Positions 1 through 5,574 of a DNA stretch of 6,189 nucleotides are shown here, in pieces. How positions within the stretch are numbered: position 1 is the stretch's first letter; the number at the start of each line of letters is the position of its first letter. Below the pieces are notes generated by a model. It was not told the origin of the DNA, ran no database searches, and saw only the letters and a program-made list of their open reading frames with translations. Made by a program: the position numbers and the translations under genes. The stretch comes from Desulfobacterales bacterium (lineage in GTDB: Bacteria > Desulfobacterota > Desulfobacteria > Desulfobacterales > C00003060). The stretch covers positions 74,256 to 80,444 of the forward strand of contig CP070769.1 of assembly GCA_020347085.1 (NCBI GenBank). Reading direction: 5' to 3'.

Positions 1-2297
1 ACAACGAGATCTATCTCTTCGCCGTATATCCGATAATCACTCGCCTTGGCACCATCTACAAGCGCGTCCACGGTTAGTCCAAGTTCAGCCGTGGTCATGC
101 CTACACGTGTGAGACGTTCCCTGTTCGGTATAACGCGCATTTCGGGATTACCCAGATCAAGGCTTGGGATAGGCCGTAACTGAGCGTTTGGCAGGTGCTG
201 CATCACCCGGCCGAAAATCTCTCGCCCCACGGCAATGAGACGCTCCAGCTCAGGCCCTTTGATTTCTATTTCAATGGATCTCCCGCCTCCAAGTTCTCTG
301 GAAAACAGGCTAGGCTGTTGAACGATGGCAATCATGCCAGGTATTTTACTCAGCACACCATAGACATACGGCATCAGTTCTCGTGTTCTTTCCTGAATCT
401 TCGACACCACGCCCATAAGAACTTGTTCCCCAAAGGCCACATAAAAGAAGTTTCGAACGGGCGGGAGGTTCAGCTTCTCGGCAGCCTCACTCTTCTTGCC
501 ATGTTCTATAAGAGGAAGAATGTCCGATTCCACAGCATCAGCGATTTCGGTCAACTCTCCCATATTGTATCCTGGTGGAGGTAACAAGATGCCGAAAAGA
601 ATCTCTCGGTTGCCTTCCGGCAAATATTCCGTCTTTGGCATGAGGAACCAAGCCATGGCGAGAGCCAGGCTAGTCATGACCACAATGACACCAAGGCGAG
701 CAAATACCCGGCCACACATCCAGTAAATAAAGGCTGCAAAACTATCTGTTATCCTAGTAGCTAAGGAATAGATGGACCACCGGCGCTTCCCGCGAGATTC
801 TTTGGATTTTCTCATGCTCAGAATCCTGGAGGAAAGCGTAGGGATCACGGTAATGGACACCAACAGGCTGAGCCCCACTGCACTGCTGATGGCAATAGCG
901 ATATCTCGAAAGAGCTGACCGGCTTCTTCTTGCACAAAGACAATGGGCACAAAAACCGCAATCGTGGTAAGGGTGCTAGCCAGAACTGCCCCCCATACCT
1001 CTACAGTGCCCTCGTATGCTGCTTGAAGACGCGACTTTCCCATCTCACGATGGCGAAAGATATTCTCAAGAACCACAATTGAGTTATCCACCACCATGCC
1101 AACAGCAAAGCTCATGCCTGCAAGGCTCACCACATTGATGTTACGGCCCAAGAGAGTCATGACAAGGAACGTTCCAACAACACTGATGGGAATGGCAAAG
1201 AACACAATCAATGTGCTATAGACATTTCTAAGAAAAACAAGGAGCACCACAGTGGCGAGTATTCCCCCGACAACGATGTTCTGCCTTACCAGGCGGATTG
1301 CGCTATATATATAGCTTGTTTCATCATAGGCCTGGAAGAGCTCTAGGCGACTCTCTTTGAGAAGGCCGTTGTTGAGTTCATCAAGGGCTTCTCTCAGTCT
1401 TTCCATGACCACAAGAATGTTAGAGCCCGCTTCCCGAACTGCATTCAGCACGATGGTGGGAACTCCCTCGTGGCGAACCACCACATCAGCATCGTCGTGT
1501 CCCAACATGACGTTAGCTACATCTCCCACCGTAATCGGAACACCGTTGATCCGTTTGATGATAACGTTAGCTACGTCTTGCGGTGTCTCGTACTCACCCA
1601 CGGTCCGGGCGATGTAACGTCGCTTTCCTTCATCAAAGTGTCCAGCGCTGATGTTACGGTTCTCCACGGATAGAGCCTGCATGAGTTCAGCAATCGTGAC
1701 GTTTCTTGCTGCCAGAGCATCCGAGTCCAGAATGACCTGAAGCTCGCGTTCTTGCCCTCCGTAGATATTGGATGACGCCACACCGGGAATACGCTCGAGG
1801 CGCGGCTTTACGTACTCGTCGATGAAATCATATTCATGGGTTAGAACTCCTGAGTAGCCCTCAACGGGTCGAAGAATGATCCAGGCAATAGCCTCTTCAA
1901 AACGCCCCCCGGACTTGATGATCGGTTTTTCCACGTCGGCGGGATATCGCTGGACCTGGTCGAGCTTATTAGAAGCTCTCAGCAAGGCCTCATCCGTGTC
2001 CGTGCCAATCTCGAACCTCAGGTTAACGTAACCTTCGCCGTCTGTGCTTTCGCTCTTAATTTCATCCAGGCCCTGCACGTTCTTGAGCTCTTCCTCCTGC
2101 ACATCGATGATCTCCCGTTCCACCTCCAGTGGGCTGGCGCCCTCCCATAGGGTGATCACGGAAACTTGAGGCATGTCCACGTTGGGCGTGAGTTGAATGG
2201 GGATTCTAAATAGTGAGATGAAACCGAATAGGACCAGCAGCATAACCCCCACAGTCACGGTTACAGGCTTTTTTAATGATGCATCAACGAGTTTCAT
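1..2297 (-). CDS. RND-family efflux pump, inner-membrane permease (HAE1/AcrB-like), 3' end missing
   Basis: This is a proton-driven inner-membrane transporter that should form a trimer and, with the adaptor encoded just upstream, export drugs or other amphiphiles. I translated the frame by eye from the ATG at 2297 to base 3: 765 codons with no stop or frameshift. The family is usually about 1,000-1,050 residues, so roughly the last quarter (TM8-12 and part of the second porter domain) lies outside the window. Visible parts are TM1 (about 11-31, after MKLVDASLKKPV), the first porter domain, TM2-TM6 (about 343-475), the TM4 signature GMVVDNSIVVLEN (about 400-412), TM7 (about 535-553) and the start of the second porter domain. 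Asp404-Asn405 occupy the place of AcrB Asp407-Asp408. The start lies 10 nt after the adaptor stop codon and has only a weak Shine-Dalgarno, so translational coupling is likely. The substrate cannot be told from sequence. The family call is secure; no gene symbol is justified. Confidence 0.95.
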   Translation of the reverse strand, partial: MKLVDASLKKPVTVTVGVMLLVLFGFISLFRIPIQLTPNVDMPQVSVITLWEGASPLEVEREIIDVQEEELKNVQGLDEIKSESTDGEGYVNLRFEIGTDTDEALLRASNKLDQVQRYPADVEKPIIKSGGRFEEAIAWIILRPVEGYSGVLTHEYDFIDEYVKPRLERIPGVASSNIYGGQERELQVILDSDALAARNVTIAELMQALSVENRNISAGHFDEGKRRYIARTVGEYETPQDVANVIIKRINGVPITVGDVANVMLGHDDADVVVRHEGVPTIVLNAVREAGSNILVVMERLREALDELNNGLLKESRLELFQAYDETSYIYSAIRLVRQNIVVGGILATVVLLVFLRNVYSTLIVFFAIPISVVGTFLVMTLLGRNINVVSLAGMSFAVGMVVDNSIVVLENIFRHREMGKSRLQAAYEGTVEVWGAVLASTLTTIAVFVPIVFVQEEAGQLFRDIAIAISSAVGLSLLVSITVIPTLSSRILSMRKSKESRGKRRWSIYSLATRITDSFAAFIYWMCGRVFARLGVIVVMTSLALAMAWFLMPKTEYLPEGNREILFGILLPPPGYNMGELTEIADAVESDILPLIEHGKKSEAAEKLNLPPVRNFFYVAFGEQVLMGVVSKIQERTRELMPYVYGVLSKIPGMIAIVQQPSLFSRELGGGRSIEIEIKGPELERLIAVGREIFGRVMQHLPNAQLRPIPSLDLGNPEMRVIPNRERLTRVGMTTAELGLTVDALVDGAKASDYRIYGEEIDLV

Positions 2298-2307
2298 TGG
2301 CCGCAGT

Positions 2308-3408
2308 TCACTCGAGTATCTGAACGGGTTGACCTGGCCTCAAGCGTTCATTGCCTCTTATGACGACGCGATCTCCTGGCTTGATAGGCCCCTCAACCGC
2401 AACGTTGCTGTCATAGTAACCAATGACTTGGACAGGTATGGGCTGAGCCACACTGCTTGCCACCACATACACCAGACGGTTGGTCCCGGCTGTCACTATC
2501 GCATCCTTCGGGACCAGGAGAGCATTCCTTTGGGTTCCTAAACTGAACGTAGCCCTTGCCTCCATCCCGCTTCTGATCTTGAAACCGGGATTAGCCAATT
2601 CGACCCGCACCGGGAAAGTCCGGGCATTTAGCTCTCCTTCAGGAAGAATAGCAGAAATCTTACCAAGAAACGCTTCGTCGGATACGCTTTCTACCAGTAC
2701 CCGCACCGGACTCTTGTGCGAAAGCTGCACAGCATAACGTTCCGGGACATCCACTTTGATCCGGATGCGTCCCAGATCCACAAGGGAAACCACGGGGCCA
2801 CCGACCTCGATCCACTCTCCGACCTGCGTGTGCTCTTTGGCAACAAATCCCGCAAAAGGCGCCACAACCTTCTTTCTCTGAATATCATCTTTTAACAGTT
2901 CGGTCTCAGCCTCAGTTCTGACAAATTCCTGCTTCAGGGATTGATACCGATCCAATGCCTGGTCATATTTGCTCTCAGCAATGCTGTCAGTATCTTTTAG
3001 TTTGCTGTACCGGCTGAGTTCTTTTTGTGCAAAAAGCAGATTCGATCGCACTTTCTCCCCATCAGCCTCTGCCGCCTTCAGGCGGAGTGCTAAATCGGTC
3101 GACCTAAGTCTTGCAAGGAGCTGTCCTTTCTTGACGAAGTCACCCTCACGCACCGGAAAGTCTTCCACCAGTCCCGCCACCTCAGCGGCGATTACACTCC
3201 GAGCAATTGCCTCTGTGCTTCCAACCAGGGTTATCTGGTCTGCAACCATCTCCTCAACGACTGGGGCCACCCGCACCGGGGCTGGTGGCGGGCCCTGGGG
3301 TCTTTTACTGGCATTTTCAGCATACGATATCGAACCTGCCTGCCAAAAGATAGATAGGACAAGCCAGGTGGCAATAGCAATCAAGTTTCCGTAACACTTC
3401 TTAAACAT
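2308..3408 (-). CDS. Periplasmic adaptor subunit of RND efflux pump (HlyD/AcrA-type membrane fusion protein)
   Basis: The protein bridges the RND pump and an outer-membrane channel in the periplasm. Its 366 residues match the usual 350-400 of the family. In order: a basic N-terminus and hydrophobic signal segment (1-30, probable cleavage after SYA); a Pro-rich linker (about 39-47); the first lipoyl half (about 68-102, with VREGDFVKKGQLLARL); an alpha-helical coiled-coil hairpin (about 104-178); the second lipoyl half (about 180-212, with APFAGFVA and VGEWIEVGGPV); a beta-barrel (about 213-290, ending RSGMEARATF); and a C-terminal membrane-proximal domain starting at LLVPKDAIV. The only Cys near the N-terminus is residue 5, without a lipobox, so it is probably secreted or signal-anchored rather than a lipoprotein. 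The ATG is supported by AGAGGG 5 nt upstream. It is the first gene of an operon with the pump. I see no TolC-like gene beside it. Confidence 0.95.
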   Translation of the reverse strand: MFKKCYGNLIAIATWLVLSIFWQAGSISYAENASKRPQGPPPAPVRVAPVVEEMVADQITLVGSTEAIARSVIAAEVAGLVEDFPVREGDFVKKGQLLARLRSTDLALRLKAAEADGEKVRSNLLFAQKELSRYSKLKDTDSIAESKYDQALDRYQSLKQEFVRTEAETELLKDDIQRKKVVAPFAGFVAKEHTQVGEWIEVGGPVVSLVDLGRIRIKVDVPERYAVQLSHKSPVRVLVESVSDEAFLGKISAILPEGELNARTFPVRVELANPGFKIRSGMEARATFSLGTQRNALLVPKDAIVTAGTNRLVYVVASSVAQPIPVQVIGYYDSNVAVEGPIKPGDRVVIRGNERLRPGQPVQILE

Positions 3409-3412
3409 AAGT

Positions 3413-3419
3413 TCCCTCT
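3413..3419 (-). promoter_or_regulatory. Ribosome binding site of the adaptor gene
   Basis: On the minus strand AGAGGGA lies about 5 nt before the ATG at 3408. It is a good Shine-Dalgarno and supports the start, which also gives a proper signal peptide. It contrasts with the weak site before the downstream pump gene. Confidence 0.7.
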
Positions 3420-3453
3420 TCCACGAATACTTAGCATCTGAGTTGTGAAGCCT

Positions 3454-3473
3454 CCCCGCCCTAAAGGACGGGG
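3454..3473 (-). repeat. GC-rich 8-bp hairpin, IS605-right-end type
   Basis: CCCCGCCC (3454-3461) and GGACGGGG (3466-3473) pair over 8 bp with one G-T wobble around the 4-base loop TAAA on the plus strand. On the minus strand it reads CCCCGTCC-TTTA-GGGCGGGG. No T-run follows on the minus strand, so it is not a standard intrinsic terminator. Confidence 0.85.
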
Positions 3474-3542
3474 GTTCTGCCCTGTGGCAGCACTGCGTGT
3501 CCGGGGAGCGAGCCGGTCATTGAGTCTACGCTGGGTACCATG

Positions 3543-3565
3543 AAGGTTGTTCTCGCTCCAACCTT
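3543..3565. repeat. Inverted repeat AAGGTTG/CAACCTT inside the IS605-like block
   Basis: AAGGTTG (3543-3549) and CAACCTT (3559-3565) are perfect 7-bp arms around a 9-base loop. The right arm overlaps the palindrome CCTTAAGG (3562-3569). It is probably an RNA stem of the structured block. No T-run follows on either side. Confidence 0.6.
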
Positions 3566-3609
3566 AAGGAACATCCTTAGGCCAGCGAAATCGGGACGAA
3601 GCCCCCACG

Positions 3610-4773
3610 CTACCGAAGCGTTCCCACATACCGGTCCCCCAGAAGATGATTTGCGATGACTACACGCTGGATCTCAGAAGTCCCCTCATAGATAGTGAAG
3701 ACGCGCGCATCCCTGTATAAGCGCTCCACGGGATATTCTTTTGTGTAGCCATACCCTCCGTGGATTTGCAGGCCCTTGGCCGTAACCCGATTCACCATCT
3801 CAGAGGCAAATAGCTTCGCCATAGAGGCTTCCATGGTATAACTTTCACCTCTGTCCTTTTTGCCAGCAGCAAAGAACATTAGCTGCCGGGCCGCCTCAAT
3901 TTCAGTGGCCATGTCTGCTAGCATCCAACGCAGACCCTGGAACTTGGAAATCGGCTGTCCAAACTGCTCCCGCTCCTTGGCATAGGATACGGCCGCATCA
4001 AGTGCAGCCTGGGCCACGCCAACAGACTGCGCCGCTATGCCTATCCGGCCGCTGTCCAAACTGGTCATAGCGATCTTAAAGCCATCCCCTTCTTGCCCCA
4101 GCAGATCCTCAAGAGGAATGCGACAATCGTCAAAAATGAGATCGGTCGTATCAGAAGCGCAGAGCCCCATCTTTTCCTCGGTCCTTCCTACCGAGAACCC
4201 CGGCGTCCCCTTTCTGACAATAAACGCACTGATTCCTTTATGCCGTTTGGTCCTGTCTGTCTTGGCCGTTATAATCGTCACGCCGGCATTCTTGCCAGAG
4301 GTAATGAACCGTTTTGTACCATTAATGATGTAGTGGTCCCCATCACGTTCGGCCACAGTGGACTGGCTGACAGGATCCGACCCTGCCTGAGGTTCAGTCA
4401 TAGCAAAAGCTCCGATAACCCTGCCCTCTGCCAGTGGCTTCAAGTGGGCTTGTTTCTGATCCTCGTTCCCGAAGCGATCAATCGTCTCACACACGATAGA
4501 GTTGTGCACCGACATGACAACAGCCGTTGCAGCGCAAGCGTAGGCTACTTCCTGAAGTGCCAACACGTAACTCACCGTATCAGCTCCCGCCCCACCGTAT
4601 TCTGGCGGAACCATCATTCCCATGAGACCCAGTTCCGCCATCTTGCCAAGATTCTCCCTTGGAAACTCCTTGCTTCGATCGCGTTCCATGGCCGAGGGGT
4701 GAAGGACTTCGCGAGCGAAGTCTCGAACCATGGCCTGAATCATGAGTTGCTCATCAGTCAGCCTAAAGGACAT
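3610..4773 (-). CDS. Acyl-CoA dehydrogenase, short/branched-chain type (FAD-dependent)
   Basis: The enzyme introduces an alpha,beta double bond into an acyl-CoA and passes electrons to electron-transfer flavoprotein; it is cytoplasmic and normally a homotetramer. From the ATG at 4773 it has 387 residues, typical of the family. Visible are the N-terminal helical domain (SFRLTDEQLM...), the central beta-domain with AFAMTEPQAGSD (about 122-133) and FITSGKNAG, and the C-terminal helical domain with KEREQFGQPISKFQ (about 266-278), QIHGGYGYTKEYPVER (about 336-351) and IYEGTSEIQR. Glu363 in IYEGT is the expected catalytic base, as in butyryl-CoA dehydrogenases. A TTG at 4785 would add MENT, but it overlaps the GGAG that serves the ATG, so I prefer the ATG. 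Neighbouring meaB suggests a substrate feeding the methylmalonyl-CoA route, such as isobutyryl- or 2-methylbutyryl-CoA; butyryl-CoA is equally possible. Substrate cannot be fixed from sequence alone. Confidence 0.96.
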   Translation of the reverse strand: MSFRLTDEQLMIQAMVRDFAREVLHPSAMERDRSKEFPRENLGKMAELGLMGMMVPPEYGGAGADTVSYVLALQEVAYACAATAVVMSVHNSIVCETIDRFGNEDQKQAHLKPLAEGRVIGAFAMTEPQAGSDPVSQSTVAERDGDHYIINGTKRFITSGKNAGVTIITAKTDRTKRHKGISAFIVRKGTPGFSVGRTEEKMGLCASDTTDLIFDDCRIPLEDLLGQEGDGFKIAMTSLDSGRIGIAAQSVGVAQAALDAAVSYAKEREQFGQPISKFQGLRWMLADMATEIEAARQLMFFAAGKKDRGESYTMEASMAKLFASEMVNRVTAKGLQIHGGYGYTKEYPVERLYRDARVFTIYEGTSEIQRVVIANHLLGDRYVGTLR

Positions 4774-4779
4774 GGTGTT

Positions 4780-4783
4780 CTCC
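4780..4783 (-). promoter_or_regulatory. Ribosome binding site deciding the acyl-CoA dehydrogenase start
   Basis: GGAG on the minus strand sits 6 nt before the ATG at 4773, which is ideal spacing. The competing TTG at 4785 overlaps this site and has no Shine-Dalgarno of its own, so the shorter product beginning MSFRLTDEQ is favoured. Confidence 0.75.
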
Positions 4784-4826
4784 AAAGTATGTGTTGATAA
4801 GGTCTATTAGCTGAAGCCAGAGACAG

Positions 4827-4845
4827 GATCACATGTCACATGATC
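4827..4845. promoter_or_regulatory. Operator-like repeat upstream of the acyl-CoA dehydrogenase gene
   Basis: The 138-base spacer between the regulator and dehydrogenase genes contains GATCA (4827-4831) and TGATC (4841-4845) as inverted arms. Between and across them lie the direct repeat TCACATG-TCACATG (4829-4842) and the odd-centred palindrome CATGT-C-ACATG (4832-4842). The symmetry and its place 54 bases before the dehydrogenase start suit a binding site for a dimeric regulator, perhaps the adjacent XRE-cupin protein. No convincing -35/-10 pair was found near it. The repeats are seen; the function is inferred. Confidence 0.35.
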
Positions 4846-4911
4846 TGCAGCGTGCCTAATGTGCGCATCGCGCTAAAGGTTTCGCAAATCACGATTATCT
4901 GTTTTGGCTAC

Positions 4912-5463
4912 TCAAGGAGCATAAATAACGACCAAAAGCTCTGCCTTCTTGTCTCCGATGTTTCTAAGCTTATGCCTGATGCCTGAGTTGAAGTGCAAAG
5001 ATTGCCCTGCCTTCAAACGGTTCACATGGTCACCAACGGTTACCTCGATATGTCCACTTAGCACATAGACAAACTCCTCCCCCTCATGCTGATACCCGAC
5101 GCCCTTATGGTCTTTCTTGGGGTCAACCGCTACACGAAATGCCTTAAGGTGTTTATTCTCGGCACCCGGGGTCAGGACTGTGTAGGCATAGTTCTCTGTG
5201 CGTTTCTTGTAAGCCTTCACACGTCTTTGAACGGTAGATGCCTCTTCCTTGAGCAACAATCCTGAGTCAATCTCCAGAGCCCTAGATATCTGCAATAAAG
5301 TGCCAACTGGGGGAATGACCCTGCCCCCTTCAAGCTGCTTCAGGTAGTCAATACTACATCCCGTGTCATTGGCCAATTGATCCAGGGTGATCTTTTTCTT
5401 CTGCCTGGTTTTCTTGATCTTTTCCCCCACGGGGACTGACCGGGCAACCTTTTTCCTCGGCAT
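4912..5463 (-). CDS. XRE-family transcriptional regulator with C-terminal cupin domain
   Basis: This is a 183-residue, two-domain DNA-binding protein. Residues about 14-70 form an XRE/HTH_3 helix-turn-helix (KIKKTRQKKKITLDQLANDTG, with CSIDYLKQLEGGRVIPPVGTLLQISRAL as the recognition part). A basic linker follows (about 78-90). Residues about 105-182 form a cupin_2 barrel with H126, E130, G137, H164 and N168 in the places of the two cupin motifs. Such proteins usually sense a small metabolite through the cupin and control nearby catabolic genes. The Pro usual in cupin motif 2 is replaced (HFNSGIRH), and only one His is seen in the motif 1 HxH position, so metal binding may be reduced. GGGAGGT 5 nt before the ATG gives a strong start. 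It lies 111 bases after meaB and 138 before the dehydrogenase gene. Ligand and targets are unknown. Confidence 0.93.
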   Translation of the reverse strand: MPRKKVARSVPVGEKIKKTRQKKKITLDQLANDTGCSIDYLKQLEGGRVIPPVGTLLQISRALEIDSGLLLKEEASTVQRRVKAYKKRTENYAYTVLTPGAENKHLKAFRVAVDPKKDHKGVGYQHEGEEFVYVLSGHIEVTVGDHVNRLKAGQSLHFNSGIRHKLRNIGDKKAELLVVIYAP

Positions 5464-5468
5464 ACGCT

Positions 5469-5475
5469 ACCTCCC
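5469..5475 (-). promoter_or_regulatory. Strong ribosome binding site of the XRE-cupin gene
   Basis: GGGAGGT on the minus strand lies 5 nt before the ATG at 5463. It is the best Shine-Dalgarno in the window and fixes the start of the basic N-terminus MPRKKVARS. Confidence 0.75.
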
Positions 5476-5520
5476 AAATTGCTTGAAGGACCTGAAGTCA
5501 CCTAACGTTGATGTTTCTTA

Positions 5521-5530
5521 CAAGCGCTTG
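5521..5530. promoter_or_regulatory. Perfect palindrome CAAGCGCTTG, operator-like
   Basis: This 10-bp perfect palindrome lies 58 bases before the XRE-cupin start, between meaB and the regulator gene. Its AAGCGCTT core with a central CpG resembles operators of LacI/GalR-type repressors, but no such repressor is in the window. Autoregulation by the XRE-cupin protein is another option. A clear promoter was not identified beside it. Confidence 0.3.
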
Positions 5531-5531
5531 C

Positions 5532-5560
5532 AAAAAAATGCTTCGGCTGTCTGTTCAGCC
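5532..5560 (-). terminator. Weak candidate intrinsic terminator after meaB
   Basis: On the minus strand, 15 bases past the meaB stop, GGCTG and CAGCC form a 5-bp stem with a 6-base loop (5545-5560). A run of seven T follows at 5538-5532, but six other bases (GAAGCA) separate stem and T-run, which is poor for intrinsic termination. It could attenuate rather than stop transcription into the regulator gene. Confidence 0.25.
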
Positions 5561-5574
5561 TTTGGGTCTTTACC

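Larger units (their letters stand above)
3441..3609 (-). mobile_element. Probable IS200/IS605-type right-end remnant (omega-RNA-like structured block), no transposase
   Basis: The spacer between the acyl-CoA dehydrogenase and the adaptor gene is structured. On the minus strand it ends with a GC-rich hairpin (3454-3473) of the kind commonly found right after tnpB genes in IS200/IS605-family elements, with the form CCCCGTCC-TTTA-GGGCGGGG followed by AGGCTT. Upstream on the same strand are a 7-bp stem at 3543-3565 and the palindrome CCTTAAGG at 3562-3569. In IS200/IS605 elements this region is both the subterminal transposition signal and the scaffold of the omega-RNA guide. No tnpA or tnpB fits in the window. 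An open frame ending at 3461 runs through the block but has no convincing start and no CxxC zinc-finger motif, so I do not call it a tnpB tail. The proximal boundary is unclear and may abut the dehydrogenase stop at 3610. A family-specific intergenic repeat is the main alternative. Confidence 0.5.

Noticed and set aside
195..726. Two overlapping plus-strand frames of 129 and 76 codons
   Set aside because: Both are antisense to the RND pump, which is continuous here on the minus strand.
2969..3394. Plus-strand open frame of 141 codons, Ser/Arg-rich
   Set aside because: It is antisense to the coiled-coil and signal-peptide part of the adaptor; its low-complexity composition is that of a shadow frame.
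3454..3473. GC-rich hairpin as an intrinsic terminator for the acyl-CoA dehydrogenase gene
   Set aside because: No T-run follows on the minus strand (it continues AGGCTTCAC), so it lacks the second half of an intrinsic terminator; the IS605-like reading fits better.
3461..3673. Minus-strand open frame through the structured spacer, ending at a TAG inside the hairpin loop, as a possible tnpB tail
   Set aside because: It opens inside the dehydrogenase gene in another frame, has no ribosome site, and shows no zinc-finger Cys pairs or TnpB catalytic motifs, so coding cannot be supported.
4093..4797. Plus-strand open frame of 234 codons
   Set aside because: It lies antisense to the acyl-CoA dehydrogenase, whose motifs are unmistakable on the other strand. 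The translation shows no domain and looks like a codon-usage shadow.
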